Shown: positions 18,664-26,220 of the stretch, piece after piece
How positions within the stretch are numbered: the stretch's first letter is position 1
Layout of the letters: every line of letters begins with the position of its first letter
Assembly (NCBI RefSeq): GCF_000426465.1
Contig: NZ_AUFK01000014.1
Span: forward strand, 124,001 to 188,000
Length of the DNA: 64,000 bases
Direction of reading: 5' to 3'
Source: Epilithonimonas caeni DSM 17710
GTDB lineage: Bacteria > Bacteroidota > Bacteroidia > Flavobacteriales > Weeksellaceae
Notes under the pieces: generated by a model
Seen by the model: only the letters and a program-made list of their open reading frames with translations
The model's database searches: none
What the model was told of the DNA's origin: nothing
Program-made: the position numbers and the translations under genes

Positions 18664-20016
18664 TTAGTTTATTGAGTTAATAGTTGAGCCCGTCATTTCG
18701 TTGGCAGATTTTGTCACTTTAGAAGGATTTCCTTTGTATTGTACAGACGCTGCTGATGTTGCACTTGCTGTTAAACTTTCTGTTGTATTGATTTTCACAC
18801 TTGCTCCGGAAGACGCATCCACAACTGCAGATTTTGTTACGAAATCTCCTGCTGAGATAGAACTCCCACTGCTTGCGCTGTAAACTCCCGAATCTGCTTT
18901 TCCTGATAATTTGATAGAACTTCCGCTGCTTGCTTCCAAAGCCAGAGATCTGGTCTCCAGATTCATCTTCACACTTACACCGGAAGAAACATCCAATGCC
19001 GTGTTTGTAGAAACTTTAAAGCTTCCCGAAACCTGCGACCCAGATGAACAGCTTGCCGCAAAAGTATTCTCGTTAACTGGTGTAACCGCTTTGAAGGTAG
19101 AACCAGATTTAGTAATCAACTTTGATAATTTCGGACCCGAAACAATGACTTTTAATTCATTGAATCTTAAATTCTTAACACCTTTGTTTCTTACGAAAAT
19201 TTTCAGAACACCATTTTCAACCTCTGTAATTACATATTGTTGTTTTTCCGGCTCTACTTTTACAACCACACTTTGTTTTGGACTTTGGCTGAACTCCACC
19301 TCCACTCCCGAAGATGTTTCTATCCCATTAAATGCAGGAACATTTCTCTCACTTCCAACATTGGACGTACCAGCATTATCCGTGGTGGTAAAAGTTGTTG
19401 TTCCCGAACCATTGGTTATAGTATGAGTGGATGTACTGTTTTTAGAAAATGTGGATGAAGTGATTGTTTTTGCAGGATTAATAGAGGTTACGTTTTGAGT
19501 TTGCTCCATCAGTCTATTTACATCATCCATAGAGATTTTCCCATCCAACATCATCAGAACAGAACTCTCTTCTGAATTGATATTGAGAATCAGATTATCC
19601 ATAACATTCGCTGTGATATCTTGAGCCATAAACTTGATTTTAGCATCACGATTGTTCACGCTTACTAATTCTTCATACTTCATATTTTTGAGAGAATTGG
19701 TAATTTCCTTTTCGATTCTTCCGGTCTGTGATAAGATTTTTTGGTCAACTTCGTCCGGATTCATAGATACTCTCGGCTTTTCAAGAACCAGCATTTTAAG
19801 TCCATTAACTTTTCCTAAAAGCGGTTGAATCTTACTAAGTTCTTCATTATCGATTTTTAGATTATTCAATAATTTGAACATAGGTTTAGCAATCTTAATA
19901 GAGGTCACACCTTCTGTGTCCTGATATTTATCAAAAAGCTTATTGAGTTCTTCTGTCTGCCCGAAAATATTCGTCGAGAGAAGAAATAATACGATTAATA
20001 TTGATATTTTTTTCAT
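18664..20016 (-). CDS. Exported DUF4252 + head-GIN (DUF2807) two-domain protein
   Basis: 450 residues. Signal peptide MKKISILIVLFLLSTNIFGQ. Residues about 21-185 are a DUF4252 domain (EGVTSIKIAKPMFKLL, NGLKMLVLEKPR, YEELVSVNNRDAKIKFM). A Ser/Thr-rich linker follows (about 186-215). Residues about 220-440 form the DUF2807 'head GIN' beta-solenoid (NVPAFNGIETSSGVEVEFSQ, KVIVSGPKLSKLITKSGS), with repeated turns such as ALEASSGSSIKLSG and VDASSGASVKINT. GIN domains occur in putative surface adhesins. It lies directly after the ECF sigma and membrane genes and directly before a second DUF4252 protein. The domain pairing suggests an envelope role under control of that sigma factor. Confidence 0.82.
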   Translation of the reverse strand: MKKISILIVLFLLSTNIFGQTEELNKLFDKYQDTEGVTSIKIAKPMFKLLNNLKIDNEELSKIQPLLGKVNGLKMLVLEKPRVSMNPDEVDQKILSQTGRIEKEITNSLKNMKYEELVSVNNRDAKIKFMAQDITANVMDNLILNINSEESSVLMMLDGKISMDDVNRLMEQTQNVTSINPAKTITSSTFSKNSTSTHTITNGSGTTTFTTTDNAGTSNVGSERNVPAFNGIETSSGVEVEFSQSPKQSVVVKVEPEKQQYVITEVENGVLKIFVRNKGVKNLRFNELKVIVSGPKLSKLITKSGSTFKAVTPVNENTFAASCSSGSQVSGSFKVSTNTALDVSSGVSVKMNLETRSLALEASSGSSIKLSGKADSGVYSASSGSSISAGDFVTKSAVVDASSGASVKINTTESLTASATSAASVQYKGNPSKVTKSANEMTGSTINSIN

Positions 20017-20042
20017 AAGTAATTTATAATTTGTCTAAGGTC

Positions 20043-20102
20043 TTATGCGATCGCCATTTTATTTAGTACTATTTTCGGAATATCCTTCAAAAGCGATTTC
20101 AT
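20043..20102 (-). CDS. Possible 19-residue small ORF (unproven)
   Basis: In the 102-base gap between the anti-sigma-like gene and the GIN gene there is an open frame ATG to TAA encoding MKSLLKDIPKIVLNKMAIA. It is short, basic and amphipathic. It may be a leader or small peptide of the operon, or chance; no ribosome binding site helps to decide. Confidence 0.25.
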   Translation of the reverse strand: MKSLLKDIPKIVLNKMAIA

Positions 20103-20118
20103 TTTGATTAATTAATAT

Positions 20119-20826
20119 TTAAAAATTAAGAATCCTGTAAAAGTCTAATGATTGACTTTGAGCAGACTCTGCGTGATTTATGGTTTGGGTAACGTTACTT
20201 GCAAAATAATTAAAAGTATCCTCTGTCACAGCAATAGCTTCCTGTTCGTTGTAGATTGGTTTTCCATTGATGATAACATAATTGGGATCATACTCCGAAT
20301 CTGAGTTTACTTTATCTTGGTTTTGATTATCTGATTTAATTTGTTCTGGTTTATGATAAGCGAATTGAGTTTTTGATTTCTGAGTTTCAACCGTATTTTT
20401 CTTCTCAACATTTTGTTGAGCCAAAACTGATTTTTGATTTGAAACTTTTTCAACTGGGGAAACTTTTGGAGCTTCAACCTTCTTAGGAGTTTCTGTATGT
20501 TTCACAATTTGAGGTTCAATATCCCCCGGATCGTTAAACATCCAAAATCCACCGATTCCCATTAATAAAACTAAACTCGCCGCCATCCAATATTGTGTAT
20601 AAGATTTTCTTTTCACAATTGGAAGCGCAACTATTTTTGCCTCCTCTGTTTTCTTTAAAAAATCCTCGAAGCTTATATCTAGTTTCTCCTGTTTCTCTTC
20701 TTGTAGAAAAGAAAAATATGGATTATCGCTTTCATTTTTCAGGAACAATTCCTCTTCCGGCGTCAACTCTTCGCCTTCGAAGAATTTAGATTCCCAATCC
20801 TTGTATCTGTCGGTTTTCATACGCAT
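20119..20826 (-). CDS. Single-pass membrane protein, likely anti-sigma factor of the adjacent ECF sigma
   Basis: 235 residues from the ATG at 20826; a second ATG two codons later (20820) is equally possible. The N-terminal 75 residues are cytosolic, acidic and helical (DWESKFFEGEELTPEEELFL). One membrane helix lies at about residues 79-97 (YWMAASLVLLMGIGGFWMF). The remaining 135 residues are a polar, Lys/Gln/Glu-rich periplasmic tail ending in a conserved-looking block (DPNYVIINGKPIYNEQEAI). No ZAS zinc motif is seen. The start overlaps the sigma gene's 3' end by 35-41 bases, a coupling typical of sigma/anti-sigma pairs. The role is inferred from topology and position, not homology. Confidence 0.7.
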   Translation of the reverse strand: MRMKTDRYKDWESKFFEGEELTPEEELFLKNESDNPYFSFLQEEKQEKLDISFEDFLKKTEEAKIVALPIVKRKSYTQYWMAASLVLLMGIGGFWMFNDPGDIEPQIVKHTETPKKVEAPKVSPVEKVSNQKSVLAQQNVEKKNTVETQKSKTQFAYHKPEQIKSDNQNQDKVNSDSEYDPNYVIINGKPIYNEQEAIAVTEDTFNYFASNVTQTINHAESAQSQSLDFYRILNF

Positions 20827-21304
20827 AAAGTTTGTTAATCGATTCTTTCACTTTTTGTCTGGCTCTCATCAGGTTGACCCTGACTGCATTTTCTTCCATC
20901 TCCATCATTTCCGAGATCTCCGAGATCTCATATTCCTCGACATCTTTCAAGTGAATGACCATTTTTTGTTTCTCGGGCAGCTGGTTGATAAATCCCAAGA
21001 TCTGCTCCCTCATATTATTGGTTTCTATCTGATAAAGTTCTGATTGATGTCTTGTCTGGCTTGCAAATCCGAGTTTCACATCGTGATGTTTTAGACGGTT
21101 AAGACATTCATTTTTTACACTTCGCAGGGCAAAACTTTTCAGATTTTCTACAACCGCTAATTCATCTTTCTTTTGCCAGAACTTCATCATCAGATCCATT
21201 ACCACATCTTCGGCCTCGTCTGCGCTCATCAAAAACTTTTTCGCAAAACGATACATCTCATCCTTGAGAATAAATACCGTTTGTTTAAAGTTTTCTTGAG
21301 TCAT
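20786..21304 (-). CDS. ECF-type RNA polymerase sigma factor
   Basis: 172 residues with region 2 (MYRFAKKFLMSADEAEDVVMDLMMKFW) and region 4 (INQLPEKQKMVIHLKDVEEYEISEISEMM, EMEENAVRVNLMRARQKVKE). There is no region 1 or 3, so it belongs to the extracytoplasmic-function group. It directs RNA polymerase to a small regulon, often including its own operon. It is the first gene of a minus-strand operon with the overlapping single-pass membrane protein, the DUF4252-GIN protein and the DUF4252 lipoprotein, and the overlap suggests the membrane protein restrains it. Confidence 0.92.
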   Translation of the reverse strand: MTQENFKQTVFILKDEMYRFAKKFLMSADEAEDVVMDLMMKFWQKKDELAVVENLKSFALRSVKNECLNRLKHHDVKLGFASQTRHQSELYQIETNNMREQILGFINQLPEKQKMVIHLKDVEEYEISEISEMMEMEENAVRVNLMRARQKVKESINKLYAYENRQIQGLGI

Positions 21305-21496
21305 AGATCCAGTTTAATGTTTTGAGGTTCAAAGTTTTCAGTTTTGAAACCTTATCAATTCTTGGTTGTTTAAAAGTAAGACATTTGTAATGTAACAATT
21401 ATTACATCAAAAATAAAAAAAGAACTTTAATAATTATTAAAGTTCTGATAATCAATTTATTATTTTTTATAATAATTTTAGTTTTTTCACGTTGCT

Positions 21497-21545
21497 TTGT
21501 CATTCCTTAGGAATCTAAACTGCTGAAATCCCTAAGGAATGACAA
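21497..21545. repeat. Perfect 15-bp inverted repeat, Chryseobacterium-type intergenic repeat
   Basis: TTGTCATTCCTTAGG (21497-21511) and CCTAAGGAATGACAA (21531-21545) are perfect reverse complements around a 19-base loop. The motif GTCATTCC-TAGGAATCT is a dispersed repeat in flavobacterial genomes as far as I recall. It lies in the 443-base gene-free stretch 21305-21747, which also holds copy C of the large hairpin repeat. I see no gene in that stretch. Confidence 0.8.
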
Positions 21546-21583
21546 GATTGTATTGAATGACTAATGTTCTTTTACGCTGAATC

Positions 21584-21717
21584 TGCGCCCGACTTGAGCG
21601 GAAATCATTTTTGCCAACCTTCGAGTTCTATATAAACTGAAAAATCTCTGCAAAAAAGATTGGGAGCCCTTCGACAAGCTCAGGATAAACTACAGGCGGA
21701 TAAAGGCGCCCAATCCT
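21584..21717 (-). repeat. Large intergenic hairpin repeat, diverged copy C (follows the serine hydrolase)
   Basis: Read on the minus strand it starts AGGATTGGGCGCC, then TTATCCGCCTGTA, a short REP-like unit (CCTGAGCTTGTCGAAGGG), AATCTTTTTTGC, a loop, GCAAAAATGATT and the end TCCGCTCAAGTCGGGCG. The order of modules and the 3' end (compare TTCCACTGCAATCGGGGC in copy B) mark it as the same family as copies A and B. It begins 30 bases after the serine hydrolase stop, in the same direction. The GATTGGG-GCC / GGC-CCCAATC stem followed by TTTTTTG could also terminate that gene. Confidence 0.65.
21667..21684. repeat. Short palindromic repeat nested in copy C
   Basis: CCCTTCGACAAGCTCAGG differs by one base from the repeat inside icmF at 12289. 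It interrupts the 5' half of the larger hairpin element, so it may have inserted later. Confidence 0.75.
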
Positions 21718-21747
21718 AACAAAATGATTCGACTTAGTCAAATAATT

Positions 21748-23007
21748 CTACAATTCCCCATTTCCTGCAGATGCAGAATCTTTTTCGCCGGCTCCTTTAG
21801 GATTCATTGTTTTGTTGAATTTTTCCATTTCGAAGGGGAAATCTTCAAACAACCCTGATAATGACAAGGCTGAATAAACTCTTTGCGAATATTTATTTCC
21901 AATCGCGATAACCGTAACCTTCGATTTCAGAAGATGCGCAAAGACTGAATTGGTCCCGTGCCACCAACCATTATGATAAGTCAGTTTCTCGCCATTATCA
22001 AATTCCTTCATCCGGAATCCTAAACCGTAATTATTGATTCCTTTTTTCTCATTGCTATACGGTTCGAATATTTTGTTTTCCAACTCTGGTTTCAGAAAAT
22101 CTTTGGAATATAATGCAATGGAAAAATTAAGCAAATCCCTTGGCGTTGTGTAAACGTTTTTGTCACCATAAATCAAATCCAGTTTGTCCAAAGGATACAA
22201 TCTGTAACCACTAAAGAACGATTGCGAGGCTGTAGGAATATCCTTTTTCTGAAAAATATAGGTATGACTCATCTTCAACGGTTTGAAAACAATCTCCTGC
22301 ATCGCTTCCGGAAAAGGTGTTGCCGTAACTTTCTCAACAATCAGTGCCAACAAAGCAAAGTTTGTGTTGCAATACATAAATCCAGTGTTGGACATCCTCG
22401 CCAAAGCCGGCTGGTATTTGATGAGCATATCCAGAACATCCTGATTCGTAATGAAGTCTTTTTTAAGTTCTTCCGGAGCAGGTTTTATGCCCTGGTCAAA
22501 GTGTTCATATTTCGGAAGTCCGCTTCTTTGTGACAACAGACTGAAAACGGTAATATCTTTATAGGGGAACTTTGGGAAAAACTTGGTCAGATCATCTTCC
22601 ATTTTCAGTTTTCCTGCTTCTATCAATTTCAGAACTGCCATTGCCGTCATCGTCTTGCTGACCGAGGCTACGTGAAGCGGTGTATTGGCATCGATGGGCA
22701 TTTGCTTACCTTCTCTTCCAAATCCCCTATACTTCTCGAAAATGACCTTGTCTCCTTTTGCAACGAGAATTCCGCCGCTCAGGTCGCCTTGTTCCCAGAT
22801 TTTTTGATAATAATTGTTGATTTGAGGAAGAATCGTAGATTCATTGGAAAGTGTAGATTCTTGTGGTGTGAAAACTTTGGTTAAATCTACGTTGCCGTAA
22901 TTGGGAAGTTTAGATTCGTAATTTTCATTAATCTGTTCTTCTTTCTTTTTACAAGAACTAATACATACAACCGCTAAACTTATCGTAATTACTTTTCTGA
23001 AATTCAT
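21748..23007 (-). CDS. Serine hydrolase lipoprotein (beta-lactamase/class C PBP family)
   Basis: 419 residues from the ATG at 23007. I reject an upstream in-frame start at 23187 because the 60 extra residues are not signal-like and overlap the next gene, while MNFRKVITISLAVVCISSC is a clean lipoprotein signal with lipobox ISSC. Catalytic motifs of PF00144 are present: SxxK in HVASVSKTMTAM, the YxN motif in MYCNTNFALL and the third motif HNGWWHG. Such enzymes are esterases, D-Ala peptidases or beta-lactamase-like proteins, so the substrate cannot be named. It is placed in the periplasm or at the outer membrane. A repeat/terminator (copy C) follows 30 bases downstream. Confidence 0.85.
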   Translation of the reverse strand: MNFRKVITISLAVVCISSCKKKEEQINENYESKLPNYGNVDLTKVFTPQESTLSNESTILPQINNYYQKIWEQGDLSGGILVAKGDKVIFEKYRGFGREGKQMPIDANTPLHVASVSKTMTAMAVLKLIEAGKLKMEDDLTKFFPKFPYKDITVFSLLSQRSGLPKYEHFDQGIKPAPEELKKDFITNQDVLDMLIKYQPALARMSNTGFMYCNTNFALLALIVEKVTATPFPEAMQEIVFKPLKMSHTYIFQKKDIPTASQSFFSGYRLYPLDKLDLIYGDKNVYTTPRDLLNFSIALYSKDFLKPELENKIFEPYSNEKKGINNYGLGFRMKEFDNGEKLTYHNGWWHGTNSVFAHLLKSKVTVIAIGNKYSQRVYSALSLSGLFEDFPFEMEKFNKTMNPKGAGEKDSASAGNGEL

Positions 23008-23107
23008 TCTTTGCCAACTTCTAAGGACTCGCAAGTTAACTAAAATGAAATTTTGACCGAAAGTAATTATCTTAAGAAATGTTAAATGTGGAGAAATTTT
23101 TCGAGAC

Positions 23108-24040
23108 TTAATTTTTGAAATCTGCGAGAATCTTATCGACAATAAACTGGGCCAATTTGATTTTACTTTGAATGGTCCAGCCACCAATATGCGGTGTAAC
23201 GATCACTTTATCAGAATTTAATAAATATTTCAAATCCTGATTTTCTGTTTCAAGATTTTCAAAAGAAGACTTTTCGTACTCCAGAACATCCAGACAAGCA
23301 CCTAAAACTTTTCCAGATTCGATAGCTTCTACTAAAGCTTTAGTTTTTAAATTTTTCCCACGAGCCGTGTTTACAAAATAGAAATTCTTTTCCATTTTTG
23401 AAATGAAACTCTCATCAATCAAATAATGTGTTTCCGTAGTCAGAGGAATGTGAAGACTTAAAATATCCGCTCTTTTTTGCAGTTCTCCCAAAGAAACCTC
23501 CGTTGCGAATTCATCGGAAAGATTTGGCAAAATATCGTGGAAAATAACCTCAACACCGAAACCAGAGAGTCTTTTCGCAGTAGCTTTTCCCATATTTCCG
23601 TAGCCGATAATTCCGAAAGTTTTACCTAATAATTCGTCGCCTCGATTTTCTTCGCGTTTCCAGATTCCGTTTTTCACTTCATTTGATGCAATGAATAATC
23701 GGTTCATCAGAATCAACAACATCCCGACAACGTGTTCCGCAACAGAATCCCGGTTGCCTTCGGGAGAATTAATTAATTTAATTCCAAGATCCTCCGCCGT
23801 TTCAATATCTATGTTTTCCATTCCTGCCCCTACTCTCGCAATGAATTTGAGATGAGAAGCTTTTGTTAAAAAATTTTTATCTAATGGAATTCGGCTTCTG
23901 ATGATAATTCCTTCATAATCTTGAATTTTTTCCAAAACCTCATCATAAGTAGAAACATGGTCTTCTTCTACAAAAAAACCTTTTGCGGTAAGCTGTTCAG
24001 AAATTAAAGGATGATTTTTATCGAGTTGAAGGATTTTCAT
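23108..24040 (-). CDS. D-2-hydroxyacid dehydrogenase (phosphoglycerate-dehydrogenase-like)
   Basis: 310 residues. The N-terminal substrate domain has RSRIPLDKNFL and ARVGAGMENID. The Rossmann NAD motif is GKTFGIIGYGNMGKATAKRL, and the catalytic Arg, Glu and His lie in VNTARGKNL, CLDVLEYE and VTPHIGGWT. It lacks the C-terminal ACT domain of long SerA enzymes, as is normal for Bacteroidota phosphoglycerate dehydrogenases, so it may supply 3-phosphohydroxypyruvate for serine synthesis. No serC is beside it, so another 2-hydroxyacid is possible. Single gene; 100 bases separate it from the lipoprotein gene. Confidence 0.82.
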   Translation of the reverse strand: MKILQLDKNHPLISEQLTAKGFFVEEDHVSTYDEVLEKIQDYEGIIIRSRIPLDKNFLTKASHLKFIARVGAGMENIDIETAEDLGIKLINSPEGNRDSVAEHVVGMLLILMNRLFIASNEVKNGIWKREENRGDELLGKTFGIIGYGNMGKATAKRLSGFGVEVIFHDILPNLSDEFATEVSLGELQKRADILSLHIPLTTETHYLIDESFISKMEKNFYFVNTARGKNLKTKALVEAIESGKVLGACLDVLEYEKSSFENLETENQDLKYLLNSDKVIVTPHIGGWTIQSKIKLAQFIVDKILADFKN

Positions 24041-24081
24041 TAGAATGACTTTATATTTTTAGAATAAATGATTGTACAAAA

Positions 24082-24113
24082 TTAAAAAACGAGCTTTAAT
24101 AAAGCCCGTTCTT
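24082..24113 (-). terminator. Terminator after the acyl-CoA thioesterase gene
   Basis: Minus strand: AACGGGCTTTA pairs with TAAAGCTCGTT (one G-U wobble) and is followed by TTTTTAATTTTG, 18 bases after the stop. Confidence 0.8.
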
Positions 24114-24129
24114 AATTTATATTTTAAAA

Positions 24130-24651
24130 TTAATCAGTTCCCAGAAATAACTTTTTGAGTTCTACAGAATCCGCTGGCTTCATTCTTCCGGAAAGGATCA
24201 GAGATAATTCTTTTCTTCTGAGTGCCGCATCGAAGCGAATGATCTCAAGTTCTGTTTCCGGTTCTATTTTTGGGATCGGGATTGGACGATTGAACTCATC
24301 CACTGCTACGAATGTATAAATCCCTTCATTAGTTTGTATTTTTGTCTGATTGATCGGATCATCCAGCCAAACATCCACGTAGATTTCCATAGATGTAGAA
24401 AATGCACGGGAAACTTTGGATTCTAAAACCACAATTCCGCCTTCTGGAATCGGATGATTGAAGGAAACGTGATTTACAGAAGCCGTTACAACTCTTCTTT
24501 CACAATGTCTGGTTGCGGATATAGAAGCTGCTCTGTCCATTCTTGACAACAGTTCGCCTCCGAAAAGATTTCTTAATGAATTGGTTTCGTTGGGCAAGAC
24601 GATGTTCGTCATTACCGTTAGGCTATCTATTGGTTTTTTGGATTTTTGCAT
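24130..24651 (-). CDS. Acyl-CoA thioesterase, hot-dog fold
   Basis: 173 residues. It has the YciA/BFIT-type hot-dog signature: MTNIVLPNETNSLRNLFGGE, the central helix LLSRMDRAASISATRHC, then VTASVNHVSFNHPIPEGGIV and FVAVDEFNRPIPIP. Such cytosolic enzymes hydrolyse acyl-CoA thioesters to acids and CoA, and most act on medium- or long-chain acyl-CoA. The start overlaps the 3' end of the upstream HU-domain gene by 29 bases, so the two are translationally coupled. A terminator follows. Confidence 0.87.
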   Translation of the reverse strand: MQKSKKPIDSLTVMTNIVLPNETNSLRNLFGGELLSRMDRAASISATRHCERRVVTASVNHVSFNHPIPEGGIVVLESKVSRAFSTSMEIYVDVWLDDPINQTKIQTNEGIYTFVAVDEFNRPIPIPKIEPETELEIIRFDAALRRKELSLILSGRMKPADSVELKKLFLGTD

Positions 24652-25309
24652 TCGTTGTTGGTTTTATACTATCTATTTTTGTGGAATCTATTTTAGGTAT
24701 TGCCACTGTTTTTTTAGGTTCTGCTTTTTTGATGATCTTTTTTGTAGGAATTTGGGATGACTTTCCAAATATGAGCTCTTGGTCACCAAAGAAAAAAAGT
24801 GTTGCACAACCAACAATCACGACACCAATAAAAGCCCAGATCACACCCTTATTAAAAGTATAATTTTCTTCTGTTGGCGTTTTTTTTGATCTCAAAGTTT
24901 TAAGCTGTTGCAAATCAACTTCTTCAAACCCAAAAACATCAGAATTACTATCTGTTATCCTAACTACTTTATTTTGTCCATCTAACTGAAATTGGCCAAG
25001 ATTTTCCAAGTCGAGGAAATTATCTGCCTGCAATTTCTGAAACCATTTTGCAACTTCGGATTTCAAATCCATCTGTACGATGGAAATATCGGAATCGATT
25101 TCTTCTGCAATAAATTTAGCCAGTTGACTATCATATGCGGAGAGATCATATTCAAAAGCAATCGTCTCTTTCGGTGGAATAATAATAGAATTCTCAGCAT
25201 CTATTTTAGCAGATTCCTTTGTAAGTCCGAAAACTCCAAATCCCGGAACTTCTGCCCTATTATGCTTCAGAAGATATTGATATAAAAGATATTCAAGATT
25301 CATCGCCAC
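24623..25309 (-). CDS. Prokaryotic CCDC81-type HU-domain membrane protein
   Basis: 228 residues (an ATG two codons in is also possible). Residues 1-60 (YLLYQYLLKHNRAEVPGFGV) and about 65-130 (FIAEEIDSDISIVQMDLKS, LENLGQFQLDGQNKVVRI) match the two tandem HU/IHF-like halves of the CCDC81-like family found in Bacteroidota. A single membrane helix lies at about residues 156-175 (NKGVIWAFIGVVIVGCATLF), followed by a short basic periplasmic tail rich in Lys, Pro and Thr. Full-length relatives usually end in a SPOR peptidoglycan-binding domain; none is seen here. The layout would place a DNA- or protein-binding fold at the cytosolic face. Coupled to the thioesterase gene. Confidence 0.7.
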   Translation of the reverse strand: MAMNLEYLLYQYLLKHNRAEVPGFGVFGLTKESAKIDAENSIIIPPKETIAFEYDLSAYDSQLAKFIAEEIDSDISIVQMDLKSEVAKWFQKLQADNFLDLENLGQFQLDGQNKVVRITDSNSDVFGFEEVDLQQLKTLRSKKTPTEENYTFNKGVIWAFIGVVIVGCATLFFFGDQELIFGKSSQIPTKKIIKKAEPKKTVAIPKIDSTKIDSIKPTTNAKIQKTNR

Positions 25310-25343
25310 AAAACTACATAATTTTTGATGTTATAGAAAATAT

Positions 25344-25370
25344 AAAAGGCTGCTTTTACAGCAACCTTTT
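25344..25370 (-). terminator. Terminator after the small T9SS protein
   Basis: Minus strand: AAAAGG-T-TGCT pairs with AGCA-G-CCTTTT around a 5-base loop. The T-G pair is a wobble only on the minus strand. It lies 26 bases after the stop. Confidence 0.75.
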
Positions 25371-25395
25371 GATTTGATATGAATTAATTGATGTG

Positions 25396-26064
25396 TTAAT
25401 ACGCAAACTTTACAACCTCTGAAACGTTGTTGCCGGAAATCCTCATCAGATACAGCCCTTTTTGAGAGAGATTCAACTCTATAGGATTTCCATCTGCATT
25501 TACTTTTAAGGTCTTTATTACTTTCCCTCCGAAATCATAAACAGTCAAGTCCAGATCTCCTTTTGCAGAAGTGAATAATTTACCCGCTGCTACTTGAGAT
25601 TTTGTTTTTCCGCTGGTTTCTGAAACGGCCATTGCAGTAAGCGTCGTTGGCCCCTCCAAGTCTCTATCTCCAGATTGGAAATCAGCTCCGTTTGATTTGT
25701 TTTTGAAAACAACTCCAATTCTTTGAACTACTGTCCCCTGAGGCATCGTATTGTTGGAATTTGTAAATAGTTTTGTGTTTAAATTGATAGTTCCAACATA
25801 AGCACCTTCTGTGTTGTCCCAGGTCATTGTGGTGTTGGAGTTTGACCAGGCATCATCAAAGTTTCCTTGATTATTATCACCATCAGATTGAGCAGACCAG
25901 ACGTGAACGTAGAACGTGGGCTGGCTTTGTGGATCATAGAAACTCCAATCGCCTGATTTGCCGTAAGTAAGATTGTAAACACCGTTCGATACGGTATAGG
26001 TAAGCTGCGCAGAAAGTGTAACACCTGCCAATGCGGCAAGCATTAATGAATAGATTTTTTTCAT
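25396..26064 (-). CDS. Small secreted protein with T9SS-type C-terminal domain
   Basis: 222 residues. The signal peptide is MKKIYSLMLAALAGVTLSAQ. The middle (about 21-145) is beta-rich and acidic (SGDWSFYDPQSQPTFYVHVW, NTTMTWDNTEGAYVGTINL), possibly a carbohydrate-binding-like beta sandwich. The C-terminal 65 residues form a type A sorting domain (LFTSAKGDLDLTVYDFGGKV to GLYLMRISGNNVSEVVKFAY), so the protein is expected outside the cell. No catalytic motif is seen. A striking nested inverted repeat fills its upstream region (26072-26189). It follows the thiamin-type TonB receptor in the same direction with a 156-base gap. Confidence 0.78.
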   Translation of the reverse strand: MKKIYSLMLAALAGVTLSAQLTYTVSNGVYNLTYGKSGDWSFYDPQSQPTFYVHVWSAQSDGDNNQGNFDDAWSNSNTTMTWDNTEGAYVGTINLNTKLFTNSNNTMPQGTVVQRIGVVFKNKSNGADFQSGDRDLEGPTTLTAMAVSETSGKTKSQVAAGKLFTSAKGDLDLTVYDFGGKVIKTLKVNADGNPIELNLSQKGLYLMRISGNNVSEVVKFAY

Positions 26065-26071
26065 AAATGTA

Positions 26072-26189
26072 AATTTTTAAGGTCTATATACAATTTCAAT
26101 GTACATTATACACGTACTTGAAATTGTTGTAAATCTAATATTAATTTTAAGTTAACAATAAAAAAATTACAAAATAGACCTTAAAAATT
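26072..26189 (-). repeat. Nested inverted-repeat element before the small T9SS gene
   Basis: The outer arms, AATTTTTAAGGTCTAT (26072-26087) and ATAGACCTTAAAAATT (26174-26189), are a perfect 16-bp inverted repeat 86 bases apart. Inside lies a second dyad, ACAATTTCAA (26090-26099) with TTGAAATTGT (26118-26127), extended by GTAC/GTAC. The element ends 8 bases before the start codon at 26064 and begins 31 bases after the TonB receptor stop. It could be a MITE-like insertion, a leader RNA or a terminator/operator composite. Confidence 0.75.
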
Positions 26190-26220
26190 CACAACCAATT
26201 GATTATCAAATCAAAAATTT

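Noticed and set aside
18911-19426. 171-residue open frame on the plus strand opposite the GIN gene
   Set aside because: It mirrors the repetitive Ser/Gly codons of the real gene, lacks domain features and has no promoter or neighbours on that strand.
21305-21747. A hidden gene or tRNA in the largest gene-free stretch
   Set aside because: No tRNA-like cloverleaf or long frame is visible; the stretch is accounted for by repeat elements.
21748-23187. Longer 479-residue reading of the serine hydrolase gene
   Set aside because: The 60 extra N-terminal residues are not signal-like and overlap the dehydrogenase gene; the internal ATG at 23007 gives a perfect lipoprotein signal.
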